Assembly: GCA_965140405.1 (NCBI GenBank)
Contig: OZ223208.1
Span: 496,001-560,000 of the forward strand
Origin: G963556115 sp963666605
GTDB lineage: Bacteria; Planctomycetota; SZUA-567
Reading direction: 5' to 3'
DNA length: 64,000 bases
The translations under genes were made by a program, and so were the position numbers. Position 1 is the stretch's first letter; every line of letters begins with the position of its first letter. Positions 1 through 8,852 of this stretch are shown piece after piece. The notes under the pieces were generated by a model that worked only from the letters and a program-made list of their open reading frames with translations, did no database searches and was not told the origin of the DNA.

Positions 1-579
1 GAGCTAATATAATTGCTAAAGATAACCTGGAGCTTACGAATACCTTTTATCCAAGCATCAAGTATAAGTAAAGCTGGATTCTTCTTCCCGACTTTACTAG
101 CATTATACACTGTATCATCAAATGAGAGTTGCGACTCATCTTCGGGTATCTCTAAAAGCTGGTGTAGCTGTAGTTGTTTACGCACAATTAGAGGCTTACC
201 AGTATAGGTTTCTCTAAAGTCCCTAATAAGCTCAAAGCGATGCTTAATGTCATTCTTGCAACCTAGTATCTCCTTCATGATATCAACAAGTACCCTTGCT
301 GCGTTTACCCTCAACCCTCTCTCAACAGCTGAGACATCCCGATAGAGCCTCTCTAAGGCTTTCAACCTGACTCCCAGTTCGTTAGTGTCTACAGAATTCA
401 AAAGTAGTTCCATAGCACCAGCAATACGCAACTCTATAGTTGATGATATCTCTATAATCCCCTCAGCATGAGAACTAAAGGCAATTGAGGGTAGAACGGT
501 ATAGTCATTGGTCTTATCTTGGAGATTTCTGATCTGCTCAGAGATCAAAATATCCTCTTTGTCAAACAATGCCCTCATG
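1..579 (-). CDS. unknown protein, C-terminus beyond the window edge
   Basis: The minus strand is open from an ATG at 579 to the window edge, 193 codons without a stop. An AAAGGA ribosome-binding site lies about 9 bases before the ATG. The visible part is charged and helical (MRALFDKEDILISEQIRNLQ at the start), with no signal peptide and no membrane segment. Around residues 45-110 it alternates Leu/Val/Ile with Glu/Arg/Lys as in a helical bundle. I do not recognise the family and assign no function. It is the last gene of the minus-strand block visible here and is separated by a terminator from the upstream YkgJ-type gene. Confidence 0.6.
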
Positions 580-644
580 TAGAAATATCCTTTAAATAAA
601 ACCCCAAACTATAATGACAACAAAACGATATGCAATAAAACAAC

Positions 645-672
645 ATACGGCCTCTCCAAAGAAAGACCGTAT
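645..672 (-). terminator. hairpin terminator after the YkgJ-type gene
   Basis: On the minus strand an 8-bp stem (one G-U pair) closes a 12-base loop and is followed by a T-rich stretch. It sits 37 bases past the stop of the gene at 709-1506, as expected for an intrinsic terminator. The T-tract is interrupted, so efficiency is uncertain. Confidence 0.5.
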
Positions 673-708
673 AGTATAAAACAAGACTATTGATATTACA
701 TAGGTGCG

Positions 709-1506
709 TTATTTTTGACTCTTTTTTACAGCAGCTATAAGATCGGTCATAAAGTTTATGTAGACATTTGCTTGAGGGAAGTAATACGCTCCTGTGTATG
801 GAAAATCCTCATTTACACTCTTTATACAAGCCAACGCCTCATCAGCCTTCTTTTCATCATTTAGGATAAAGAATTTATCTATCAAATCCAGCTTTTCATT
901 CAGTTTTGTGTGGTTTACATAGCTATCTGCTAAATAAGCGAGATCAACTTCTTTGAGCAAACTTTCTCTAATGTTAAGGAAGTACTCTTGCTTTATGTCT
1001 TTATCAAACATAATTGCAAACCAACAGTGCAGGTTCACAGAATCAAAATAATACGGCTCTTCCATAGTACCACAGAAAGGTGAATTGAGTTCATTTGCCA
1101 GTTCAAGAACATCTTCTATATCCTGCCCACCAAAATCATCCTCAGTTACCGCACCAACTTGGTAAGTACAAATTCTCTCTCGGTGTGTCAGTTTGTCAAG
1201 GATATCGATACCCTCAAGTCTACACGATATTGGTCTACTCTCATAGCACGTACACTCATTGTCTTTTAGTAGAGGACAGACGATATTTGTCATATGAAAT
1301 TCTGAGATGATTGGCTTTGAAGACACAAGAATCTTCATCTCATCTTCAGAGAACACCTCAACCATCTTTCTAAGTACACCGACCACTTCAATATATGACA
1401 TATGTGGACTAATACAGCATTTACCACACTTATTACACGGCACATCAGGAGTTTTCTGATAGATTTTACTCAGTTCAGCCTGTACCTTATCCATCTTCTT
1501 ACTCAT
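709..1506 (-). CDS. YkgJ-family CxxCGxCC metal-cluster protein
   Basis: The protein has 265 residues. Cysteines at 24, 27, 30 and 31 form the CxxCGKCC signature of the YkgJ/UPF0153 family, followed by C77, C85, C87 and C95 (CPLL..NECTCYESRP..CR), the usual second half of the cluster-binding domain. The family is thought to bind zinc or an iron-sulfur cluster; its biochemical role is not established. About 150 residues after residue 110 are extra and helical, of unknown function. There is no signal peptide, so it is cytosolic. The ATG at 1506 follows a GGAGAG sequence. It appears to be its own unit, with a terminator downstream and a 169-base gap upstream. Confidence 0.8.
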   Translation of the reverse strand: MSKKMDKVQAELSKIYQKTPDVPCNKCGKCCISPHMSYIEVVGVLRKMVEVFSEDEMKILVSSKPIISEFHMTNIVCPLLKDNECTCYESRPISCRLEGIDILDKLTHRERICTYQVGAVTEDDFGGQDIEDVLELANELNSPFCGTMEEPYYFDSVNLHCWFAIMFDKDIKQEYFLNIRESLLKEVDLAYLADSYVNHTKLNEKLDLIDKFFILNDEKKADEALACIKSVNEDFPYTGAYYFPQANVYINFMTDLIAAVKKSQK

Positions 1507-1675
1507 CTACCACTCTCCTCACTAAGAAACCAATATCAATAATATTTAAATTCACATAATATGATCAATATATTATCGACACTCTATAGTATATTATTTA
1601 ATATTTATTCCAAAGGTTTCCCTAAAGACAATAATTAATCACATAAGAAGATAATCAGGGCTCTTTAGCATAAAA

Positions 1676-2251
1676 CTAGAACAGCTTCTCGCCAAGCCAG
1701 AGCAAGTTCTTAGCAAATTGTTCCACGACACCCATAGCCTCCGTGTCCTGAGTTACTTCACCCTTTTCTCTAGCAGTAGCCACATTCCAATAACCAGATC
1801 CTGGAACGACCATATCGTTTAGCATGAACCAATAGAGAAGTTGAGCGTATGTAAAATTCTGCCCTGCCTTCCTAGCAACAGCAAGAGGACCACCTATCTT
1901 CTTGCTAAATCTCATCTCTGATCGTCCAGCATATCCCGCTCTATCAAGTAGCGCATTCATCTCGGCAGTTGCCGAACCAAAATATACAGGCGAACCAATA
2001 ACGATAATATCAGCTTCATACATCTTAGCTATAACCTCGTTACCAATATCCTTAGTTATAGCACACTTACCGTCGCCTGTCTCTCTACACTTTCCACAAG
2101 CGATACAACCACGGATATCCGTACCCCCGACCTTGATATACTCTGTTTCTACTCCACCACCTTTGAGAACATCTGTCACTACTTCTAAAAGTATCTGAGT
2201 ATTGCCCCCAACTCTCGGACTACCATTAATAGCTATTGCTTTAAGTGTCAT
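1676..2251 (-). CDS. NAD(P)H-dependent FMN reductase / iron-sulfur flavoprotein
   Basis: This is a flavodoxin-fold reductase of 191 residues. GSPRVGGNT at 10-18 is the FMN phosphate loop, and GSPVYFG further on is the second flavin-contact loop. C49, C52, C55 and C63 form a compact CxxCxxC-x7-C motif like that of archaeal iron-sulfur flavoproteins, so a 4Fe-4S cluster is likely. Such proteins move electrons between small carriers, quinones or oxygen species; the substrate is unknown. I chose the ATG at 2251, preceded by AAAGG at good spacing, over a TTG at 2272 that adds seven residues. It lies just downstream of the acetyltransferase gene. Confidence 0.8.
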   Translation of the reverse strand: MTLKAIAINGSPRVGGNTQILLEVVTDVLKGGGVETEYIKVGGTDIRGCIACGKCRETGDGKCAITKDIGNEVIAKMYEADIIVIGSPVYFGSATAEMNALLDRAGYAGRSEMRFSKKIGGPLAVARKAGQNFTYAQLLYWFMLNDMVVPGSGYWNVATAREKGEVTQDTEAMGVVEQFAKNLLWLGEKLF

Positions 2252-2302
2252 AACAAACCTTTCTTTGTACAAATAATAGATCTACAAAAGACCGACTAGA
2301 TA

Positions 2303-2815
2303 CTACAGTGGCGATTCAGGAGATGGTGTAGTATCACTCGGTATAAGTTTTACAAACGCTTCTTTATCAATTGCATACGGCAACCAATTTGCAACAAAGT
2401 CAGCACCTAGTGACTCATAGAAATCAACAGCAGTATCATTCCAGTTAAGAACCTGCAACTCAATACGCGCGCAGTCTGCATCATTGGCTATCTTGGCCAA
2501 TTCTGTAAAAATTGCTTTCCCAGCTCCACACCTTCTACTTTCAGGGCTGATAAATATATCCTCGACAAACATCTTCTGCTTGCCTAGAAATGTAGTATAG
2601 TTAAAATAGTATGAAGCAAACCCAATATCACGTCCTTCAATTGAAGCTATCAAAACTTCAATATGCGGTATTTTACCGTACAGAGCACACTTTATATCGT
2701 CAAGTGTCGCGACAAATTTATCTGTCGCTCTATCATATGCAGCTAATTCCTTAACAAAGGAGTACACTATATCTGCATCAGCAAGCCTTGCTTTTCTTAT
2801 TTTTACTTCACTCAT
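2303..2815 (-). CDS. GNAT acetyltransferase, diamine/spermidine acetyltransferase-like
   Basis: The GNAT fold covers the whole protein (about 170 residues). Motif A reads VEDIFISPESRRCGAGKAI, with the acetyl-CoA pyrophosphate loop RRCGAG. The later segment IELQVLNWNDTAVDFYESLG is motif B and closely resembles the SAT1-like diamine acetyltransferase group, in which FYESLGA is conserved. By resemblance it may acetylate polyamines or other amines. The start could be the ATG at 2815 (GGG five bases ahead) or an ATG at 2833. It follows the pel operon on the same strand after a 150-base gap without a clear terminator, so some read-through is possible. Confidence 0.8.
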   Translation of the reverse strand: MSEVKIRKARLADADIVYSFVKELAAYDRATDKFVATLDDIKCALYGKIPHIEVLIASIEGRDIGFASYYFNYTTFLGKQKMFVEDIFISPESRRCGAGKAIFTELAKIANDADCARIELQVLNWNDTAVDFYESLGADFVANWLPYAIDKEAFVKLIPSDTTPSPESPL

Positions 2816-2983
2816 ACTATCCCTATCCTGCATTGATTCTGCAACTATGCTAATTTTACTTGCTTAGCAACACCAAAATTACACAAAAAATTCTTATAAA
2901 TATTATACAGACATTATTTTCTTTGTAAATGTATTCTTCATATTAATTTAACATAAATTAATATCATACAGACTTTTAAATAC

Positions 2984-4357
2984 TTATGTCTGAAAACTTT
3001 GAGAAGCAAAGGTCTCGAATATAAGGGTATCCATATGCTTGTTAAAGTAGTACATCCCAACTATCAACGATATAAGGAATGCCACTAACACTCCAATTCC
3101 GCTATAGGCAACACTGTTAAACGCCAGATAATAAGATAAGATAGTATTCAATACTAGTGCCATAAAGGTTATCAAGCCAGCCAATCTTTTCCAGTCAAAG
3201 TATAGTATTACAATAACCATTATAAGGAATAAAGCCTGAATAAATGCTGCGATAAATGCAAATCTCAGTAATACTGTCAAATACGGCGGCATATCTAGAA
3301 ATTCAAGCAATTTTGGGGCGAGCAAGACAGCCATACCAGTCACTCCTCCCTGAAGTTTTAACAGACGTGAAATTGATAGCCAGAGATTACTATTTATATC
3401 TTTCTTCTTCTGCTCAATCTCATTCAAAGAAGCTCCACCTGATACAGCACCCAAAAAATCGGCATAATACTTATAGAAGCTAGTTTCAATTCTTATTAAA
3501 AATATTGTCATTGAAGGGACAATCGTCAGGTACGCCCAGAAGAAACAAGTATCATAATCAACAGGTGCATAAAATGGTCCAGGAGCAGCCTTCTTCCCTT
3601 CAGCAACCCAGTATATTATTTTGTCTACCCATAGCGCTGCGTTATAAGAAAAGCCGCACAGCATTAGCCAAGGCATATTCTTCCAATAACCCAGCACCCC
3701 GCGATCAACTCTAACTTGAGATGGGAATTCCTGATATACTCTAGAGGCAAGTAGCAAACTCAGTACAAGTAACCCAACCCCAAATCCCCATAGTACCCCT
3801 TCAAGACCATAGTATACGGCTCCAAAATATCCCAATCCCATCCCCACAAGGTATCCAATAGCAAAGACCTTCACAATCGCAGAGTAGTCCCTAGCAGCAG
3901 AAAGGAATATCATCGCTACCCAAGTTAGTGATACTGCCTGAAACAGCATAATTGCAGCAAGAGAGAGACTTATTTCCAAACCACCAATAAGGTAAAACCC
4001 TCCTGCCAAGATTGTAGAATATACAAGACACTGCTTGGCGACATATTTAAACGTAGGCAGTACCGCTGAAAAATCATTCATAAACATCTTATCAGCAAGA
4101 TACCTAGTCGTAGACATATAGAATGGCCCTGTAAATACAAGTGTTCCCATATATGTATAAACTAGTATTGTGCGAAAGAGTATACTATCGCTAGGCTGAA
4201 GAATGTTTTTGCATAGAGCGCTCAGAATTCCAATACTGAGAATAGAGACCAGCCACGGTCCCGTTGAAATTATTGCTCCGTACACATACGCAGTAATCAG
4301 TGAGGTGTATGTTCCCTTACTTAGAATACTTCGAAGTTTGAACCCAATACCAGCCAT
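2984..4357 (-). CDS. pelG: PelG, Pel polysaccharide inner-membrane transporter
   Basis: A 457-residue integral membrane protein with about 12 hydrophobic helices, of the MATE/flippase-like PelG family. The N-terminus (MAGIGFKLRSILSKGTYTSL) is typical, and GPFYMSTTRYLADKMF near residue 80 is a family landmark. PelG is thought to move the nascent Pel polymer through the inner membrane together with PelD, PelE and PelF. It begins 9 bases after the pelF stop and is the last gene of the operon. A helix-poor, charged loop near residues 290-325 is cytosolic or periplasmic. No clear terminator follows. Confidence 0.92.
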   Translation of the reverse strand: MAGIGFKLRSILSKGTYTSLITAYVYGAIISTGPWLVSILSIGILSALCKNILQPSDSILFRTILVYTYMGTLVFTGPFYMSTTRYLADKMFMNDFSAVLPTFKYVAKQCLVYSTILAGGFYLIGGLEISLSLAAIMLFQAVSLTWVAMIFLSAARDYSAIVKVFAIGYLVGMGLGYFGAVYYGLEGVLWGFGVGLLVLSLLLASRVYQEFPSQVRVDRGVLGYWKNMPWLMLCGFSYNAALWVDKIIYWVAEGKKAAPGPFYAPVDYDTCFFWAYLTIVPSMTIFLIRIETSFYKYYADFLGAVSGGASLNEIEQKKKDINSNLWLSISRLLKLQGGVTGMAVLLAPKLLEFLDMPPYLTVLLRFAFIAAFIQALFLIMVIVILYFDWKRLAGLITFMALVLNTILSYYLAFNSVAYSGIGVLVAFLISLIVGMYYFNKHMDTLIFETFASQSFQT

Positions 4358-4366
4358 TTATATTAC

Positions 4367-5929
4367 CTATTCGAATCCCATATATTTTGTTGTAATCTTA
4401 TCAGAAAGTCGACACTTTTTAGGCTGCATAAGCACCCTTTCAAAACACTTCCTGTACTCATCCCGATACTGACCCATGACTTCATTCAAGTCGTAGTATC
4501 TACAAACCCTCTCTCTCAATGCTTCACCCATATTTCTCGCTAGCTCAGGTGAATCAGCCAATTTTTTAAAAGCCAGAGCCATTGATTTAGGCGTAGAGAC
4601 TGGTACTATAAAGCCACCCTTGCCGATAGCTTTATCTTCGTCACTCCTACCCTCTAGCAGTTCTTTACATGCTCCAACATTTGTAGCAACAAACGGTAAT
4701 CCCGCTCCACCAGCTTCAAGTATCGCAAATGGTAACCCTTCACTGATACTTGAGATTACTCCTACATCTATCAACCCAAGCTTATCAGTGACCTTTACCC
4801 TACCAGTAAACTCTACCTCACTTGTTATACCCAGCCCTTCGACTAGCTCTTTGCATTCTTCGTAATACCCGATATCCTCATCATATGGACCCATTAACAA
4901 TGCTTTAAATTTTACGCCTAATCTTTTTAGAAAGTCTAAAGACTTTATTAGAGTCTTCACATCTTTTATTGGGGCGATTCTTCCAACATACCCTATAACA
5001 AACTCATCCTGCACACCTCTTACTCTTGGCGTAATGGATAAATATTTTGATAGATCTATTCCATTTGGAATAATTTTAACCATATCAGCATCAGCACCAT
5101 CAGCTACTTGGTCTCTCATATTTGCACCAAATAGTGAGTAAATCTGAGTCGCAGAGTTATAAGAAGTCCGACTTAATGAGAAAAATAAGTTGACCCACCA
5201 TTCTTTAAAATGATTACTCTTTCTTGACATATCCAAAGATAGTGGGACTGACGAGTCTCCACAAATCCAATCAGCATCAAATATCTCTATGCGCCTCTCA
5301 CGCGTATATATACCATGTTCACTTATCAGTAGCGGCGATTCCGTAAGTTGACTGCAAAGCGCCCCAAGAGTAGAAGCATATCCAGTGCATGCTGAATGAT
5401 ATACCTTTGCAGGAATTATCTTCGTTGTCAATAGTTTCATTACTGGTAAGTTAATAAACCTATACGACCAGAAGAAATCTAAAAATCCCGCCTGATCACC
5501 TGCAAAATTCTCATACAACTTAAGAGCCGCCTCCCAAGCTTTTTGAGAATATGCAAACTCCTGCATAAATTCATCTGTTGAATCAAGCTTTGAGACTATC
5601 TCATAAAGCACTTTAACATCAAGCGGTTCTCCTGCAAGAATAGATTTTTGAAAATAGTTTATATCATCCCAGTCGGTATCTGAAAGCTTCCAGCCTTTAC
5701 TATTCTTCTTCTTTTTCGGAAAGTCATGAATGTATACTTCCTGAATTTCAGTAACATTTACAGGTATATCGTACTTTAACGAAAGCTTTTCATGCCTATT
5801 CGCAGCGAGATACAATATACCAAAGTTGATATCAGGCATATACTCTATTATCTGAGCAACCCAAGTCGAGACTCCCCCAGCAACATATGGATAGGTACCT
5901 TCAAGTATTAGACAGACATCACATCTCAC
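4367..5929 (-). CDS. pelF: PelF, family GT4 glycosyltransferase of Pel synthesis
   Basis: A 520-residue cytosolic glycosyltransferase. The N-terminal ILEGTYPYVAGGVSTW is the PelF hallmark. The donor-site motif E397-x7-E405 (SEGLPFAILEAG) is the retaining GT4 signature, with GYVGRIAPIKDVKTLIKSL beginning the second Rossmann domain. In characterised systems PelF polymerises N-acetylated hexosamines from UDP-sugars on the inner face of the membrane. The start is GTG at 5929 with GGAG six bases ahead. It is flanked by the HEAT-repeat gene upstream and pelG downstream, in the usual FG order. Confidence 0.95.
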   Translation of the reverse strand: MRCDVCLILEGTYPYVAGGVSTWVAQIIEYMPDINFGILYLAANRHEKLSLKYDIPVNVTEIQEVYIHDFPKKKKNSKGWKLSDTDWDDINYFQKSILAGEPLDVKVLYEIVSKLDSTDEFMQEFAYSQKAWEAALKLYENFAGDQAGFLDFFWSYRFINLPVMKLLTTKIIPAKVYHSACTGYASTLGALCSQLTESPLLISEHGIYTRERRIEIFDADWICGDSSVPLSLDMSRKSNHFKEWWVNLFFSLSRTSYNSATQIYSLFGANMRDQVADGADADMVKIIPNGIDLSKYLSITPRVRGVQDEFVIGYVGRIAPIKDVKTLIKSLDFLKRLGVKFKALLMGPYDEDIGYYEECKELVEGLGITSEVEFTGRVKVTDKLGLIDVGVISSISEGLPFAILEAGGAGLPFVATNVGACKELLEGRSDEDKAIGKGGFIVPVSTPKSMALAFKKLADSPELARNMGEALRERVCRYYDLNEVMGQYRDEYRKCFERVLMQPKKCRLSDKITTKYMGFE

Positions 5930-5964
5930 GTATTTCTCCAGTATTAGTATTACTTCTAATATAA

Positions 5965-7878
5965 CTAAGTATTGAGTAGACCTCTTAATGCCCTTGCCGC
6001 TGCTTCTCTACCTTCACTTCTTGGATCGGAGAATGCGATATCAGAGACGTCTGCAATATTTTTCTCAATATCTACCTTTGTCATAGCCCTAAGAGCAGCT
6101 ACTCTTACTGCAAGTTTACCACTATCCAGTAGCACTCTCCAATCGATATTACTACGCTCACGAACAGTTTGTGGTAGGCTTGACCAAGTAAACAATAGAT
6201 ACGACAACTCTTTATCTGAAACAGTTGATAGCGCCTGAACATACTCACGGTGAAATCTACTAGCTGATATTGTAAGGCACAACTGCGCACCGGATATCTT
6301 GCTCTCAGCTTTTGATGCCAAGTATGCAAAGAACTCATTGAAATCCCCTAGGATAACATTTCTATTCACCCTTGAAAGAATCGCAGAAACCTCCCTAAGG
6401 TGATCCTCGCCAGCTATAATGAGTAATTTATACAGAGAGCCATTTACACCTTGCATTATACTTGCAGTCAATTCTTCCATAAGTTCTAACTTTGAGTATT
6501 CTGCAACCAGACCCAGCAACTGTAGTATCAACACCTCACCTTCAACATACCCCGCAGCATCAATAGCAAACAGACTGAGAGCCGAACATTCTCCTTTTAG
6601 GTATGATTGAATAATATTTGTAATTGAAGCAGGAAGACCTCTATCTCTACCATATACAACCAAACGTTTTAGGACAACCTCAGCAACCATCTGTGGAGGG
6701 TTGCTCTTTAATATTCCAACATAATCATCAAATAACTCTGGAATTAGTAGCTCACTCGCAGCTTGAGACGCAGAGTATGCTAGAACCATACGCTCTCTAT
6801 TCGTTGCTTCCTTTACCACAAAATTCCATATCCTAGATACTCCAGATTTTGCAAGCTGTTCAAGTATTGCAGCAAGTACTACCTCATTCTGTGAAGAGCT
6901 CAATTTACTCTCTAAAAAGTCTTCAGCCTCTCTACTGGCAAACATTCCAATTATTCTTACACATTCAAACTTCTCAAGAACAGTACCGTTTATAAATTTA
7001 CCTTCGGCAAGGCGAATTACAATCCTTGGATCCAGCCTGCCAAGCACCTTTCGGCACTCCCCAACAACCACACTACAAAACTTATCATCAATAATTATAT
7101 TAAAAAGAATACTCGCAGCTTCCTCTCCATTTATTCTTGCCACAGCCAATACCGCATGTTTACGCAAAGTATCAGAATTTGTTTTATCTTGGAGTGTTCC
7201 TATCAGCGCTTTACTTGCTTTTTGAGGGTTCTTTATAGAGAGTATTCGGCACGCCTCTATCCTTACCCTATCGTCTTTATCCTCTATCAAGCATCTTGCT
7301 ACCCGCTTGACTGCGAACTGTCCAGCGTCCTCATTTCCCACAATCCCCAAAGCAAGGTATCTCACTTCTACATCTTCATGATCTAAAAGATGCTCACAAC
7401 TTTTAATAACAGCTCTGTGTTTTGAATTCGTAAGAACTAGTAGAGCCGCTCTCACAACATTAACTGCCGTATCATCTAACAACTTAGTCAATTGTTTTTC
7501 TACTTCGCTATCAATATCATGCCCAATAGCTTCACAAGCCTTTTGCCTAATAATTGGCTTACCAGATTTTAATAATTCGAGCATCACCTCTTTTCTTGCA
7601 GAGTTGTTTCCTTGACTTAGAGTGCCAAAAGCTGTATCTCTCAAATCATCATCATCGCTAAGAGCATAGTCCTTTAGCAATTGTAAAAATTCAGGATTAC
7701 TCATACCTTCAAGAATTTTCGATAGAGCAGCAGCCTTAACATCACTCAATCTCCGAGCCTGCCTACAAAATTGTATCAGCTCATCAGGGTTACCTTCCAA
7801 GTCCCTGAGAATCTGTTTTGCCTTTACAGGACTTGCATACTGTAGTTTATTAAAAATTGTTTCAAACGGCACGCTCAT
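5965..7878 (-). CDS. HEAT-repeat protein embedded in the pel operon
   Basis: 637 residues made almost entirely of helical HEAT-like repeats, for example DTAVNVVRAALLVLTNSKH, EDVEVRYLALGIVGNEDA and DDRVRIEACRILSIKNP spaced about 35 residues apart through residues 60-300. There is no signal peptide and no membrane helix, so it should be cytosolic. The start ATG at 7878 has GGGAG six bases ahead and overlaps the end of pelE by 17 bases, so translation is probably coupled. It is not one of the seven classical Pel proteins. Its place between pelE and pelF suggests a scaffold for the cytosolic PelF-PelD-PelE complex. That role is inference. Confidence 0.8.
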   Translation of the reverse strand: MSVPFETIFNKLQYASPVKAKQILRDLEGNPDELIQFCRQARRLSDVKAAALSKILEGMSNPEFLQLLKDYALSDDDDLRDTAFGTLSQGNNSARKEVMLELLKSGKPIIRQKACEAIGHDIDSEVEKQLTKLLDDTAVNVVRAALLVLTNSKHRAVIKSCEHLLDHEDVEVRYLALGIVGNEDAGQFAVKRVARCLIEDKDDRVRIEACRILSIKNPQKASKALIGTLQDKTNSDTLRKHAVLAVARINGEEAASILFNIIIDDKFCSVVVGECRKVLGRLDPRIVIRLAEGKFINGTVLEKFECVRIIGMFASREAEDFLESKLSSSQNEVVLAAILEQLAKSGVSRIWNFVVKEATNRERMVLAYSASQAASELLIPELFDDYVGILKSNPPQMVAEVVLKRLVVYGRDRGLPASITNIIQSYLKGECSALSLFAIDAAGYVEGEVLILQLLGLVAEYSKLELMEELTASIMQGVNGSLYKLLIIAGEDHLREVSAILSRVNRNVILGDFNEFFAYLASKAESKISGAQLCLTISASRFHREYVQALSTVSDKELSYLLFTWSSLPQTVRERSNIDWRVLLDSGKLAVRVAALRAMTKVDIEKNIADVSDIAFSDPRSEGREAAARALRGLLNT

Positions 7879-8851
7879 TATTTACTCCCTCAGCCCAAAA
7901 CGTTGCTGCACTCTCAAGAGGTTTTGGTACACCTCCTATATCCAAAGCCAGCCTAGCATCTTCACTCGCCTTAATGTAGTCATTGTTGTGCAAATATGCT
8001 TCAGCCCTCCATAGCCAGCCTTTTACATCTTTCGGACTTTCTTTTATATATAAATTAAACACTCGAATTGCTGACTCATACTGCCCCTTAGCAAGAAGAA
8101 TCCTTCCTACTAGGGCAAGCATTGTACTTGATGGTTCGATTGTCAATGCATCTAGGGCATAACCCAGAGAAAGGGCAAGATACTCATCCCTCCTAGCCCC
8201 TTCTACAAGAGAGAAGAATACAAAGTCAAAGTATGTCTGAGCAAGTTCTGTAATTACAGGCACCTGCACACCACCTCTATCTTCATCTCTCAATTCTAAA
8301 ATTTTCTGCTCAAGCCTCATCTCCATCTTTCCAAGTACACTTGCAGCAAAAAAGCGTACTTCTACAGAATCCATCTGTAGGGTCTCACGCAACACAGCAA
8401 CTGTTTGAGGGTTCTCCATCTGAGCCAGTCCTTCGATAGCTATACGTTTTTGCACTATAGGAACATCTGCATTGAGAATATCGCTGAATGAATACAAATC
8501 TGCAGGGTTTGGGTTGAACCCCTCAGAGACCCTTGTAAAGAGCTCTCTGTACTCTTCAGGGTCAATATGTAGAGCATATTCCTCTGCTAGACCTTCTCGC
8601 CCTTTATTTACTCCAGATAGCCCTAGTATTCCAACTCCAAGTCCACCAACAATAGGCACACAAAAATTAATCAATATCGGCAGAGTACTCCCTCGTACCC
8701 TTCCCATACTCGTTCTCATCAATAATAACCCAACACCAGCTCCAGCAAAATGAGCTAGAACTCCGAAAAAATACTCTTCGTGATAGATTGAGTCAAATCC
8801 GAAAAATCCAATAAAAGCGCAGACAATCGTCAATATAATAGACAAGACCAA
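7862..8851 (-). CDS. pelE: PelE-like membrane protein with HEAT and TPR segments
   Basis: About 330 residues. Two membrane helices open the protein (VLSIILTIVCAFIGFFGF, and ILINFCVPIVGGLGVGILGL about 55 residues on). A cytosolic region follows, with one HEAT-like pair (QTVAVLRETLQMDSVEVRFFAASVLG) and C-terminal TPRs (SAIRVFNLYIKESPKDVKGWLWRAEAYL split over repeats). PelE in Pseudomonas has the same two-helix plus TPR plan and bridges PelD and PelF. The frame has no ATG. I favour TTG at 8851, just past the pelD stop with AAAGGG eight bases ahead; another TTG at 8914 would overlap pelD by 61 bases. Confidence 0.75.
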   Translation of the reverse strand: MVLSIILTIVCAFIGFFGFDSIYHEEYFFGVLAHFAGAGVGLLLMRTSMGRVRGSTLPILINFCVPIVGGLGVGILGLSGVNKGREGLAEEYALHIDPEEYRELFTRVSEGFNPNPADLYSFSDILNADVPIVQKRIAIEGLAQMENPQTVAVLRETLQMDSVEVRFFAASVLGKMEMRLEQKILELRDEDRGGVQVPVITELAQTYFDFVFFSLVEGARRDEYLALSLGYALDALTIEPSSTMLALVGRILLAKGQYESAIRVFNLYIKESPKDVKGWLWRAEAYLHNNDYIKASEDARLALDIGGVPKPLESAATFWAEGVNNERAV

Positions 8852-8852
8852 T

